The notes beneath the pieces are model-generated. The model did no database searches and was not told the origin of the DNA. It was given only the letters and a program-made list of their open reading frames with translations. DNA of 64,000 nucleotides from Gnetum montanum (lineage: Eukaryota > Streptophyta > Gnetopsida > Gnetales > Gnetaceae): NCBI GenBank assembly GCA_015680685.1, contig MNCI01015802.1:487602-551601 (forward strand), written 5' to 3'. Both the position numbers and the translations under genes were made by a program. Positions 53,895 through 64,000 of the stretch are shown here, in pieces; position 1 is the first letter of the stretch; every line of letters starts with the position of its first letter.

Positions 53895-56162
53895 CTACTT
53901 AGCGCGTTTCTCACTAGGATCTTGTAATTTGGCTAAAGCGATGGTGGGTGGATCAGGGACAATGACGAAGACTTTTGAGTTTAGCAAGTAGTAGCGGAAT
54001 TTCTTCAAGGCTTTTATCACAGCATACAATTGCTTCTCTATGGGTGAGTATCTTAATTCGGCATCCTTTAGAGGTGCAGACATGGAAGCTATGGGTCTTT
54101 CACCTTGATCATTTATGTCTTGGGTTAAGATAGCAGCGGCTGTAACATCGCTAGAAAAGGCATATAAGTAGAAATCATTTTCATACCAAGGAGAAGTTAG
54201 GATAGGTGCATCAATAATTGCTTCTTTAATAGCAAGAAACGCATTCTTTTTATCATTTGTCCAATGCATATTACTATCTTTCTTAAGCATGTCGTTCAAT
54301 GGTCTAACTAATTCAGCATAAATTGGGATAAATCGTCTAACAAAATTAATCTTACCAAAGAAGGCCCTTAGATCAGTCTTAGATAAAGGGTAAGGTACTT
54401 CTAAAATTGCGTTCACTCGCTCAGGATCAATTGCGATCCCTTCTTTGGTCACTATATGACCTATAAATTTACCACTTTGAACACCAAAGATGGATTTCTT
54501 TGCATTCAATGTGATGCCGAATTGTCTACATCTCATAAAAACATTTCTAAGGTCTTTAAGGTGCACACCTCTATCTTTAGAGAAAACAGTTAGGTCATCA
54601 AGATAGATAATAATACACTTTCTAATTAGCCCTTCAAAAGTTTTGTCCATAGCTCTTTGGAAGGTAGAGCCAGCATTTATGAGGCCAAATGGCATTTTAG
54701 TGAATTGAAAGGTTCCCCACTTTGTTGTAAAAGCCGTCTTATATTGGTCCTTCTTATTTACTAAAATTTGGTTATATCCCGAATACCCATCCAAAAAGGA
54801 ATACATTTGAGCACCATTGACAATTTGCAATAACTCCTCCATAAGGGGAAGTGGATAATTATCCTTGATGCAAGAAGTATTAAGGTTACGAAAATCAATG
54901 CATAACCTTAACTCACCAGTTCGTTTCCTAACGGGTACTAAGTTTGAGATCCAACAGGAATGTCTTACTGGATAAACTATTTTGGATTCTAGAAGTTTAT
55001 CAATTTCTGCTTTCATAAGGATTTCGATCTTTGGGTTCACAGGTCTAAGCTTTTGCCTAAATGGTTTTGTTTCTGACCTAAGGGGAAGGGTATGTGTCAT
55101 CACTAGTGGATTGAAAGTCCTAAGGTCTTTGTACGTCCAAGCTAGAACATCATTAAATTCATGTAATAGGTCAACAAAGCTTTTTCTTTCATCTGGATGT
55201 AGACAAGCTCCTATTTTAACAGGGCATTGTTTTCCTCCCTTTTGAACTTGAATTGTTTCAGTTTGAGCTAACGTTTTCCAATTATTGTTTTTAGATAAAT
55301 CTATGGCCTTGGTGTATAGATCATCAAATAAAGCTTCCCTAACTGCAGTTTCAGGAGATATCTTATTTAAGAACACAACATCCTTGGATGTACCTCCTTG
55401 ATCATTAAATTCTCCTTCAGAAAATAGGAATTTACAAATATGACCATCATCAACAAACACTTGAAAAGAAGAGGTATTATCAGGGATAGAATAAGACTTC
55501 ACCTTTTCAATAATGATTTCTGAATCCCAAGCATTACACTTAAAAGGAACATCTAAAGCGGTAGCCATTTGGGCTAGTGCATCAGGAATATGATTTTCTT
55601 CTCTAGGCACATGTTCAATGGTTACACGTTCAAATTCTTTAATAAGTTCGGGAACGTAAGCTTTGTATGCTTTCATGGTGATGTTTTTATCGTCAAAGAG
55701 ACCATTAGCTTGGTTTACTATCAGTTGGGAGTCACTATAGATTTTAAGTTTAGACAAATCGTAGTGTTTAGCTAATTTGATCCCGTGAATTAGTGCTTCA
55801 TACTCAACCATATTGTTGGTCATTGGTTGAGTGAAATTAATAGCTTTGAGAATGGGAGCTTCACCAGGAGGTATAAGCATTATTCCAGCTCCACATCCTT
55901 TCTTGGAAGATGCACCATCCACTCTTAATATCCAAGTATTCAAGTTTGTAAAATCTGAAAAATTGGCCCTCTGATCAAAGTAACAGCGATCATCATCAAA
56001 TTTTGGTTCATCTTCTAATAGTTCATTAGTTAAAATCTCACCTATGTCTGTATCATTTCCTAGTGGTGGTGGGTCACCAAACAGAAAAGTTTTTCCATCA
56101 TGTTGGTGATATGGCAAAATATCTTCATACACCTTTTCATATTCTCTAAAAGCTTGATAGTA
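53895..56162 (-). CDS. RNase H-like, RT and RNase H part of the E4 polyprotein
   Basis: One open frame of about 755 codons. First comes an RNase H-like domain at 55930-55560: VDGASSKKGCGAGIML with Asp at 55917-55919, EYEALIHG, YSDSQLIVN, and VPREENHIPDALAQMA. It is the type called archaeal-like RNase H in plant Tat elements. RT follows: FRQKLRPVNPKIEILMKAEI near 55062, CIDFRNLNTSCIKDNYPLPL near 54890, and YLDD at 54594-54605. The Ty3 RNase H is at about 54200-53940 (FSSDVTAAAILTQDI; LRYSPIEKQLYAVIKALKKF). The frame is in phase with gag-protease upstream and is separated from it by one TAA at 56160-56162. It ends at a TAG at 53895-53897. All acidic active-site residues are present. Confidence 0.93.
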   Translation of the reverse strand, partial: YYQAFREYEKVYEDILPYHQHDGKTFLFGDPPPLGNDTDIGEILTNELLEDEPKFDDDRCYFDQRANFSDFTNLNTWILRVDGASSKKGCGAGIMLIPPGEAPILKAINFTQPMTNNMVEYEALIHGIKLAKHYDLSKLKIYSDSQLIVNQANGLFDDKNITMKAYKAYVPELIKEFERVTIEHVPREENHIPDALAQMATALDVPFKCNAWDSEIIIEKVKSYSIPDNTSSFQVFVDDGHICKFLFSEGEFNDQGGTSKDVVFLNKISPETAVREALFDDLYTKAIDLSKNNNWKTLAQTETIQVQKGGKQCPVKIGACLHPDERKSFVDLLHEFNDVLAWTYKDLRTFNPLVMTHTLPLRSETKPFRQKLRPVNPKIEILMKAEIDKLLESKIVYPVRHSCWISNLVPVRKRTGELRLCIDFRNLNTSCIKDNYPLPLMEELLQIVNGAQMYSFLDGYSGYNQILVNKKDQYKTAFTTKWGTFQFTKMPFGLINAGSTFQRAMDKTFEGLIRKCIIIYLDDLTVFSKDRGVHLKDLRNVFMRCRQFGITLNAKKSIFGVQSGKFIGHIVTKEGIAIDPERVNAILEVPYPLSKTDLRAFFGKINFVRRFIPIYAELVRPLNDMLKKDSNMHWTNDKKNAFLAIKEAIIDAPILTSPWYENDFYLYAFSSDVTAAAILTQDINDQGERPIASMSAPLKDAELRYSPIEKQLYAVIKALKKFRYYLLNSKVFVIVPDPPTIALAKLQDPSEKRAK

Positions 56163-58466
56163 TTATGTGGAACATGTGGATGCAAAAGGATTTACGTATT
56201 TAGCCTCATCTATATCGTCATTTAAGGAATATTCACCAAGTCCTAGTTCGACCACTCCAACGAAAAGATTGTTGTTTTGATTTTCTTGAGACCCAGTTTG
56301 TTGATCAAAAGTTGTTACCATTTGCTTATAAAAGGGTTCCCTAGGTATAATCATATATTCAGATTTTCCTTTAACTGGGATCAATAATTCTGAGAAGTCT
56401 GACCTAAAGAAGCCCCCAAACTTAGCTCCAAAATTCCTAGATAAGAGCACACCATATGTAGGTTTCATGTCAACTACTAGGATGTCTATATAACATATAA
56501 ATGTAGGGTATTTCTTAAGTTGTACCTTTGCTCCTTTTAATAACCCTACTACAGGTACGCTAGATCCGTCAAGTTGAATCACATTTTTAGTTTGTGGTAT
56601 CATTTGTGCTCCTAGGGTGTTACAAATGTCAAGAGGCATGACACTAACAGTTGCACCCGAATCCATTAAACAGTTATGGACATTCTTTCCTAAAATAATC
56701 AAAGTGGTTAGAAAAGGGGGATGATCCTTTTTGCCAGACATATAATTGTCCATGTTTTGTATTGGTAACGTGTTAGGACTTTCTGCAAAGGGAACTTGCC
56801 TTTCGGGAATTGGGGATTTTTCTGTTTGGGTTACAGGTGTATGAACCATATCCCGAATCACTTCTTTCATTTCGTTAAAATGTAGAAGGTCATACATCGA
56901 TATGTTGGCTTTCACTCTTTTTAAGTCCTCGACCAAATCATAATTCTTAAGTTCATCTTTGGCTTCTTGTTGAGATGGAACTTTCTTGAGTAGAGATGGG
57001 GGGTTTGGTTGTTGTGGGGCAATTACTTGGGATGACTCAGATTGATTGTTTCCATTGTTTTGACTAGGAACTCTTTTGTTTGGAGGCGTATAGAAATTGT
57101 TTCTAGTTTGTCGTTGTGGAGCATTCATAATGTCGCTGATTTTATGGTAACGAGTGTTGTGTGGGTTAGGGTCGCCTACCATGACTTGTTCTAATGAGGA
57201 AACCTCTTCGTTTTCTGTCTCATGAGGTACATCAAGAACCATGATAGGGGCTTTTCCATTTCGTTGCCCTTGGGTACTGTCACCATATAATGCCATGAAC
57301 TGAGGACAAGTCTTTTTAGAATGTTGCCTCGTATTATGAAGATGACAATAATCATCATTGATTGGTGCACTTGGTTGTCCTGGTTGTATAGGGCTTTTAC
57401 TATTGTTTCTCTTTAACTCAACCACTTCGTTGGATAGTTTCTGTAGTGAAGTAAGTATTTGGGTCATCTGATTTTGGGTTTGGCTTGGTGGTTCAACAGA
57501 TGATGTCCCATTTGGGTTTATGATGGATTGAATCAAGGCTTTTGATTCGTCATCGTTCAAACCAGTGTTGGATGGTAAGAATGAAGAGGACATGGGGCCT
57601 TGTGAGTAATTACTTAAAGATAGAGTTGATTGAAAATGAGAAACAACTTGATGCATAATATTAGGTGTTTGGAAACTTGGCAGGAGTGGGTTTGACTGCA
57701 TCGGGTTGCTAACACTCATCATCCCAAATTGGGTTTGGATGCTGTTCATAAGGGTTATTTGTTCTAATTCCACAGCTTTTGACATTGCACCTTGTATCTC
57801 CATTATGTTGGGATCAGATTTGATAGCGTAAGCAAAGAACGGATCAATAGTAGAGAGATAGAAGTTTAGAATACCATCTAGTTGTGGTCGTATCTCATTT
57901 GGCACATAGGCGAGTTGATGAAGGAATCTAAGATTATAATCCCTCACGTTTTCCCTGGGTAGCTTTCTTAGGCTGGTAAAATTGCTTGATGCGAGAGCAG
58001 GGCTTGTAAATTTGTCAAATTGATTCAAAAACTTATTTTTGAATTCATGCCATGTGTTGATAGAGGCATCAGGAAGCATTAAGAACCATTGGGTTGCTTT
58101 GGTTCTAAACGTTGTTACAAACACTCTGCATGCCACATCATTATGTATAATGTTATGGATCCCTAATAAAGTTTCAAAACATTGTATGTGTTGACGTGCA
58201 TCATTCGTAGGGTTTGAAGGATCAAAGAATAAGTTTATGTTTTGAAGGGACTTTGGTATGTCGTGGTAGTTGTGAAAGTTGAAAGGGTTCCTTACTAAGG
58301 GAACCGGGGGTTGATGGGCTGCCATCTTAGTTCGAGGTTTTTTAGGAATTGTACTTGAAAAAAGTGAAGCTCGTTGTTTTCTCAAAGTAGATCGACGAGT
58401 AACTGGTTGACTAGGGGTAGGAGTATGAGTTCTCTGTTGGGATACTCCGCAAGAAACGTCACTCAT
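56163..58466 (-). CDS. Gag and protease part of the E4 polyprotein
   Basis: Starts at the ATG at 58466 (MSDVSCGVSQQRT); 767 codons. Residues 1-55 are basic. The Gag core covers about 60-215 (NLFFDPSNPTNDARQHIQCF; ATQWFLMLPDASINTWHEFK; LRKLPRENVRDYNLRFLHQL). A Gln/Asn/Pro-rich linker follows. The knuckle at 57306-57347 (residues 374-387) reads C-H-L-H-N-T-R-Q-H-S-K-K-T-C: CX2HX4HX4C, the CHHC form usual in Tat-type Gag. The protease active site MDSGATVSVMP has Asp at residue 602 (56661-56663). GVLLSRNFGA follows near residue 670. E3 has no stop at the position that ends this frame. Confidence 0.93.
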   Translation of the reverse strand: MSDVSCGVSQQRTHTPTPSQPVTRRSTLRKQRASLFSSTIPKKPRTKMAAHQPPVPLVRNPFNFHNYHDIPKSLQNINLFFDPSNPTNDARQHIQCFETLLGIHNIIHNDVACRVFVTTFRTKATQWFLMLPDASINTWHEFKNKFLNQFDKFTSPALASSNFTSLRKLPRENVRDYNLRFLHQLAYVPNEIRPQLDGILNFYLSTIDPFFAYAIKSDPNIMEIQGAMSKAVELEQITLMNSIQTQFGMMSVSNPMQSNPLLPSFQTPNIMHQVVSHFQSTLSLSNYSQGPMSSSFLPSNTGLNDDESKALIQSIINPNGTSSVEPPSQTQNQMTQILTSLQKLSNEVVELKRNNSKSPIQPGQPSAPINDDYCHLHNTRQHSKKTCPQFMALYGDSTQGQRNGKAPIMVLDVPHETENEEVSSLEQVMVGDPNPHNTRYHKISDIMNAPQRQTRNNFYTPPNKRVPSQNNGNNQSESSQVIAPQQPNPPSLLKKVPSQQEAKDELKNYDLVEDLKRVKANISMYDLLHFNEMKEVIRDMVHTPVTQTEKSPIPERQVPFAESPNTLPIQNMDNYMSGKKDHPPFLTTLIILGKNVHNCLMDSGATVSVMPLDICNTLGAQMIPQTKNVIQLDGSSVPVVGLLKGAKVQLKKYPTFICYIDILVVDMKPTYGVLLSRNFGAKFGGFFRSDFSELLIPVKGKSEYMIIPREPFYKQMVTTFDQQTGSQENQNNNLFVGVVELGLGEYSLNDDIDEAKYVNPFASTCST

Positions 58467-58862
58467 AAAATGAAAAATAACAAAAGCTAAAATGCTAATA
58501 AACTGTGAAAATTAAAGAAAATAAAAAAAACGTTTAAATACTATATTTTTTAATTTTTTTAAAAAAATTTTAAAAGAAAATTGAAATTGTAAAATTTCAG
58601 AAAAGTAAATAAGAAGTAAAATAATTTAAATCACCTAAATTAAATTTCAGAAAAACAAATTAAAAGGATTGCTAGAATATAAATTTGGAAATTTTGAAAA
58701 TTTGAAATTAAAATAAAGCAGTAAAACTGAAAATAAAAAGGCAAAATTAAATAGACAAAAATAAGAAATGATAATTTATATATTTTTTTTAAAGAAAAAG
58801 AAACACAAAAAATAAAATAGAGAAAAGGTTGAGATACAGCCCTCCTTCTAGCACCAAAAAGG
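58467..58862 (-). other. E4 leader and primer-binding site
   Basis: Between the 5' LTR and the Gag start. Immediately inside the LTR the minus strand reads CCTTTTTGGTGCTAGAAGGA; the TGGTGCTAGAAGG part has the TGG start of a primer-binding site. I cannot name the tRNA with certainty. The rest is AT-rich untranslated leader. Confidence 0.7.
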
Positions 58863-60591
58863 TGTTGATGCGTAAATTTTGGACACGCGAACACTTGTGA
58901 AAACTCGTTTGAGGAGACTATTGCCTAGGGCGCCTATGGGTACGGAAACCCGGGAATAGTCTCAGCTGGAAAGGGTAATGTGACAAACAATAATACAATA
59001 TTCTAAACAGAATATCAGAATAAAAGCTTAGATTTAATTTATAATTTAAATACTTTAATTTAATTTAATTTAATTTGATATCGAAACTTAGGATAATTTG
59101 TGTAATTTGCAGAATGATAAATAATTCAAATATTCAAAGATTCAAATAGTAGTCGTCTTAGGCGTAGCAGCGGGGCAGGGTCTGCGTGTCACAGCTAGGC
59201 AGGGTCTGTGTGCAGCCGTGGGGAGAAGACTGCGGGTGGCTGACGCCAGGGGAATGCAAGCACTCGAGCCACGGGAAATGCAAGCGCGCGTACCGCTGCA
59301 GGAGAAGGATGCGGAGCGGCGACGGTGGGAAACCAGCAGCAGCGGGTGGAGGAAACCAGCAGCGGCAGAAATCAGCAACGCGGTGGACGGAAAACAGCAA
59401 CGGCCAGAAAACGGTAACGTGGGTAGCGATGCGGACAGCAACGGCAGCGCAGAGAAGGCCACGTAGGAGAAACAGCGTCGACAGGCAGCGCAGCAAGCAC
59501 AGAAGAGCGACGCAGCAGCGTAGAAGAGCTACGCCACAGCGTGACAGTCGGCAGGAGGCGCGAGGTGGCGGTGACGTGGGCGGCAGAAACCAACGACGAC
59601 GCGGACGGCAGAAACCAGCGATGGTGCGACGGATAGATTGCAGCGCGGGTGGTGCGAACAGCAGCAAAACAGAGAACCGCGGGCACTTCTTCTTCTGGTG
59701 TGGCTGAGGGAAGGGTTAGATCTGCGTGGGCAGGGCAGGAGAAGGATGTGAGGCGACGGCGATGGAGAAGACACAGATAGAGCGCGGGCGACAGGCGAAC
59801 AGATCGGCGCTGCGGGCGGTGGACAGGACAGAAGGCGACGAGGGCGTGGCCGAACAGATGACGACCAGGAAAAGAAACAGAGGGTGACGCAGGCGAATAG
59901 ACCCACCAATCCTGAAAACCTTCCCCCCCTCCCTAAATGCTGGCTTCAAAACAATATTTATACGCCCAAAAGGAAAGGACAAAGGTAGCAGACAGCTCAC
60001 TGCGATGTGATGATGAATCGTTTTTCCTTTGGTTGCTCGATGATCTTGGACCAAAATGATTAACAAACACCTTCGGTATTGACTGGTCCATCAACAGAAT
60101 AGCTGTGAGGATGATAGCGTCCGACACGGCCTCTGATTACGGTTGTCGCCTCCAGAAGAAATCAGGAAATCTCACGTCATGCAAGGCGATAATCGCGCAA
60201 GCGTTATGACCTTTCGTTTTTCCTTCCATAGTTGCTATCAACGACCTGTCTATGTCAACGTGGGCAGCGGCTCATGTGGCAAGGAATCCGCGACAATGCA
60301 GCCATTGTAGAGCATCTCTGCTCAGGGCAGCATGAGTCGTCATTTCTATTCTGTGGGAACATTTAAAACAAACTTATAAAACAAACAGTATTCTTTAAAG
60401 TTTTTCACGAGATTCCTGTTTCATCCCTTGGTTTCTTCTTGGTTCTTGCTGCATGTTTTAATTTCTGACGGTGCAGATTGCATCGACGAGGAAGCTGTAA
60501 TAGACCTTAGAAAATAGGAAATAGTAGTTAGAAATATTATTTCTTTATGATAAAGGCCCTATGCCTAGCATGGGTGAGGTTGGCCTCAACA
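58863..60591 (-). repeat. 5' LTR of E4
   Basis: Same structure as the partner at 49598: TATAAATA on the coding strand at 59955-59962, and a GC-rich block at about 59160-59900. The block starts with TATTCAAA..TAGTAGTCGTC on its AT-rich side. Differences from the partner are single bases and short indels, including loss of a short GCAGCG-type unit near 59490 and an extra TTTAATT unit near 59065. Confidence 0.92.
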
Positions 60592-60596
60592 ACAAC

Positions 60597-62528
60597 AAAA
60601 GGTTTCTATAATCTATTTTTGTTGCATCTAGCAGTGTTTAGCCACTTTGTTGAATCTATATTTATTTTCCATGAAATGAATGTACTATCTATTTGACATA
60701 TCCTTATTGATCTATGAACATAATAAATTCTTCAATTTTCATTTCCATTTCATATAAAATTTAAAATTTGTATAAAAATTGTAAAAACCAAAATTAGATC
60801 ATATGTATCTCTAGCATGTACAATAAATTTCTTCTCCAAGACAAGTAGCGAACACAATACTTAGGAAGACTTAAGAATGCCTTGATGAACTTGCAATTTA
60901 TTACCTACAAAACAAGAAGTTTATTAGTTAAGTTATGCTCTCATTTAGTAGAATGTAGATAATAACATAATGAACATAACAATGTTTCCAGCATAACCTA
61001 CTTATTTTTTTCCTTTACCAAAATATAAAACTTATATAATATTCAATACATTAAAATGTGACTAGCTTATTTCAACCTTTACTTTTTTACTACTATTGAA
61101 CTACTATGGCTATGTATACACTATGAATTATCTTTTCACATTTTTCATTCAAATGTAAAGTAATGCTACATTCTATCCAACAACACTTTCCATTTTAAAA
61201 AAAAACACAAATCAAAGAGAACATTGCAAAAACCAAAGTTGTTTTTCTATCTAGATTTTTTGGCTCAGTAGTAAAATACATTATCACTAATAACATATTC
61301 AAGGTTCAATTCTAATTTACTCCTTTATTTCTTTTGTGTTCTATGTTCAGCTTTTTAAGTTATAACACAAAAGCTTTTCTTTACCTCAAATTTTTACCTT
61401 TCCAAAGAAAAACTCAAAATGCTTAGACACTTGCTAAAAAACTTTTGAAGGAAAATGTCACTAAACATAAACTACCTAAAACCTTTTTATGGAAAGATTT
61501 TGAAGGAAAATGCTATAAAGACAATAAATGTTACCTTTCAAAATTGTCAATTTATTTAAAATAAAAATGTCATTCTGCTACAAATTTTACCTAGGAAAAT
61601 CAATATGTCTCTACTCCACTCAATAACTAAAAGCTTTACCATGAATCATTATGTGAGAGTCTTGTTGAAAATTTTAGCTTAGAAGATCCAAATTTCTCTG
61701 CCCCACTTATATGTTGCTTAAGGTTTACCACGGAAGATTATATGCATATTTGCAACTAAATATTAAAATCTTTCTACTTTAAGTATAAAATGACACATGG
61801 AAGATCAAAACCTAAAAACAAGTACTTCTTGCATAATCTTAAGCTTACCACTAGTGAATGAAAAAATCAAAAAATAAAAAACTAATAGCAAGAAGTAAAC
61901 TTCTCACACAACTTGCAAACCCTCCTACCCTCTTGGAGTAGGTTCACTCCACTAATTAATCACAATTAATTTGCTAGAAAACAAGAAAACTAGCTATCTT
62001 CAATTATTCAATTAGAGGATTACAACAAGGTTTTCAAAACCCACAAACATCTAAAACCTTTCACACTCAAATGATATTGCAAAGCATGAGGCTCTATAAT
62101 CATACAATGATTATTCTTAATGCAAGACAACCAATAGAGAATTTCTTCCTAACCAAAACTAAGATCTCAACTCACAAATAAGATACAAGAGACTAGAACA
62201 CACAAGCCAACACATCACACAATTGACCTTGGAGTTGCAATCACCAATTGCACTCACTCAATGTGCTCTCGCACCTTCTCTTGCTAAGCTTTTCACACTT
62301 AAGATCTTTCTTTCTCACTCATGGTACCAAAAATTATGAATTACATTAATATTTATGAACAACAAGGAGACAAGAAACTTAAGAACCTTCCCTCAATTCA
62401 ACTTGAGGTTCTTTAGTTATTTCCATAATCTTCTCACCTTTTCCACAACTATTCCCATCCTTTTCCAATTTACCTCGGTTGTTTTTCAAATTAGAACATG
62501 TGATTTTAGAAGTTTCCCCAACCATACG
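60597..62528. other. AT-rich stretch without a recognisable gene
   Basis: Apart from a tRNA-like pair of boxes at 61261-61312 I see nothing supported. All open frames are short. Confidence 0.55.
61261..61312 (+). repeat. tRNA-like A and B boxes, possible SINE or tRNA relic
   Basis: TGGCTCAGTAGT (61261-61272) fits the RNA polymerase III A box TRGCNNAGYNGG at most positions. GGTTCAATTC (61303-61312) fits the B box GGTTCRANTC exactly. Their distance (42 bases start to start) is that of a tRNA gene. The flanks do not form an acceptor stem, so it is not a working tRNA; a tRNA-derived SINE head or a relic is possible. Confidence 0.4.
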
Positions 62529-63387
62529 TGATGAGCGACGAGGTACCCCTATGCCCAACCATATGAATTACAAGCGTTCACATGCAATCCAATTGGATTT
62601 TTGTGGATGGTACTAGTTGTAGCATCTAGATTGTTATGCTTTGATTGAAGTTCACTATCTTTCCACTTGGACTAGTGGTAGCTTTGTCACATTTAGTTTA
62701 GTCCAAAGTGAGGCATATGATGTTGTCTAATTTCTACGCTACTCCTAATGACAATAAAGAGATGAATTGATTAAACTAATGAGTAATGGAAAATGAAATC
62801 TAAATAACTTATGGCGATGAGTATGTGCACTTAATCATCTGTACATGTCTTAGACTTCGTGAGGCTACTTTTGGGATTGCCAAGTGTACATCACTACACT
62901 TCTGGATTACAAAGTACTTCCACTTAAAGGCTCATGATTAAGGCATACACATTTCGCTTAATAATAGGAACAATAAAAAACAATAAATAGAAATGTTTAA
63001 CTAAGAAAAGCATTAAATAAGTAAAGCAACAATATTAATCCAAGTGGATGTTGCAATGATGGGAGTAATCTTGATCTTTATTGCCAGTCATGTAACATGT
63101 CCAAGTATGTCACACTTGAACAAAGGTGTCGTATGATTACAAACATTACTTTGCGGGCATGCACTGGGAATAACAAACTTAAAAGAGAAGAAACTAAAAA
63201 TTAAAACTATTTCCTATGTTCTACATGTTGTCCCATCCGAGAGTCCAAGTGCAGTATTTATAGGTGAGAACTAGATGAGGTGACATCGAGTATTTGACAT
63301 TACTTATTAGCCTTGACGTCAGGTACGTGACATTGGGGCTCCGACGTTGCATATTCGATGTCAGGGCCATAGAAGGATAACTCATCA
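62529..63387 (-). repeat. 3' LTR of E6
   Basis: Begins TGATGAGCGA and ends ACTCATCA; 859 bp. TATAAATA on the coding strand at 63255-63262. The 125 bp upstream of it hold GACATCGA, GACGTC and CAACGTCGG-type motifs, different from the arrays of E1, E2 and E5. The left flank ATACG (62524-62528) is the candidate target duplication. Confidence 0.88.
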
Positions 63388-63581
63388 TACCCCCATGACT
63401 AAATGAAAACTTGTCCTCAAGTTAAACAAAATGGGAAATAAGTTCTTTACAAAATATTGATAGGTATGGGATTATTAACTGACTTAACAATGAATAAGAC
63501 TCTTGCATGCCATAGTGGTGTAGTACAAAAGTGGAACACATTATTACGAAAAAAAACAAAATGAAAACAATACTGGGAAGC

Positions 63582-64000
63582 TCATGTAGTGCCTAGAGGT
63601 GGTGGCTCTTCCATTGACTGCTTCCCTTTATTGCTAGGCTATTGAAACTTGTATTGATTGAATAAGGCCTGCAATTTTTCTTCCTCCATCCTTGGGTCAT
63701 ACACCGTCCAAGCTATTGTGCCAATGTGTGTCGGCACTAGTACATCCCAAGGACATGACAACTATGGGAACATTTGATTCACCTTTACATACGATGTTGC
63801 GAACTACTATCATTCTTTCTCAAAAGCCCTAGCTTTGTCCTTAAGCTCATGATAATCTATTAATCTGTGAGCCAAGTTCAAGGCTACATCTTTCTATCCC
63901 TGATAACTAGCTTTGACCACCTTCAACTTTGAGTTTGCCACCTACAACTTTTGTAAAGCATCTTTTCGATTCGCAAAATCTTTTTCATACAATGCATAGG
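63582..64000 (-). pseudogene. Extra 3' ORF of E6, C-terminal part (decayed)
   Basis: Minus-strand frame, in phase from 63995 to the TGA at 63582-63584. A coiled-coil-like stretch (ALYEKDFANRKDALQKL; VANSKLKVVKASYQG; LNLAHRLIDYHELKDKARAF) is followed by FATSYVKVNQMFP, PTHIGTIAWTVYDPRMEEEK and the end EEPPPLGTT. The same parts stand in the same order in E1 (8194-8690). At least six stops interrupt the frame, among them TAGs at places where the E1 reading suggests Gln or a similar codon. I do not know the function. Confidence 0.75.

Larger units (their letters stand above)
49598..60591 (-). mobile_element. Ty3/gypsy element E4, 11.0 kb, nearly intact
   Basis: Two long LTRs (1736 and 1729 bp) with ends TGTTGA...TCAACA, and target duplication ACAAC at 49593-49597 and 60592-60596. 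The minus strand carries one polyprotein frame from 58466 to 52422, about 2000 codons, broken by only two in-frame stops. Domain order: Gag, protease, RNase H-like, RT, RNase H, integrase. LTRs agree except for scattered substitutions and a few indels (for example around 49682 versus 58934), so this is the youngest element here. It belongs to the same family as E3, is in the opposite orientation, and lies 1.2 kb beyond the NLR remnant. Confidence 0.95.
62529..64000 (-). mobile_element. 3' end of an Athila-like element (E6), cut by the window edge
   Basis: A left-hand LTR (62529-63387) is followed by internal sequence that runs to the end of the window. The internal part matches E1 after 7957: TACCCCCATGACT.AATGAAAAC(T)TCGTCCTCAAG-like start, GGTATGGGATTATT, then the end of the extra 3' ORF. 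The rest of the element lies beyond 64000. Confidence 0.85.

Overview
The window looks like nuclear DNA of a plant with a large, transposon-packed genome. A conifer or other gymnosperm is plausible, but that is inference: no species marker is visible. Almost all of it is Ty3/gypsy LTR retrotransposon sequence, nested and at different stages of decay. The only host gene I can support is a broken NB-ARC/leucine-rich-repeat (NLR) resistance-type gene. I saw no confident RNA gene and no intact host gene.

Layout. 1-53 is the end of an LTR. 1640-3777 is a truncated Athila-like element (E5, minus strand) with its gag and 5' LTR. 5760 to about 22778 is an old Ty3/gypsy element (E0, plus strand, tRNA-Met-type primer site). 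It was split by E1 at 7013-20251, a 13.2-kb Athila-like element on the minus strand with target duplication ATATT. E1 still shows gag, protease, reverse transcriptase, RNase H, integrase and an unidentified long extra ORF before its 3' LTR. 22779-26967 has no recognisable gene. The NLR runs from 26968 to 30614 and resumes at 47599-48409. It was split by E3 (30615-47598, plus strand, target duplication AATTA). E3 was in turn split inside its integrase region by E2 (37002-44184, minus strand, target duplication ATGAG). E2 is a pol-deleted relative of E1. 49598-60591 is E4 (minus strand, target duplication ACAAC), the youngest and best preserved element and a relative of E3. 62529-64000 is the 3' end of another Athila-like element (E6), cut by the window edge.

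Two lineages dominate. E1, E2, E5 and E6 share TGATGAG-type LTR starts. Where the primer site is readable it is tRNA-Asp-like, and E1 has an FMDD reverse transcriptase. They are Athila-like by inference. E3 and E4 share 1.7-kb LTRs (TGTTGA...TCAACA), a Tat-like CHHC knuckle in Gag, and a second RNase H domain that lies upstream of the reverse transcriptase rather than downstream.

The observations most worth a second look are four. First, the extra 3' ORF shared by E1 and E6, with a conserved PTHIG..AWTV..DP block and coiled coil. Second, the RNase H-before-RT order in E3/E4. Third, short palindromic motif arrays that differ between the Athila-like elements but always sit just upstream of the TATA box. 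Fourth, the altered protease (D-S-S-S) and zinc-knuckle signatures shared by E1 and E2.
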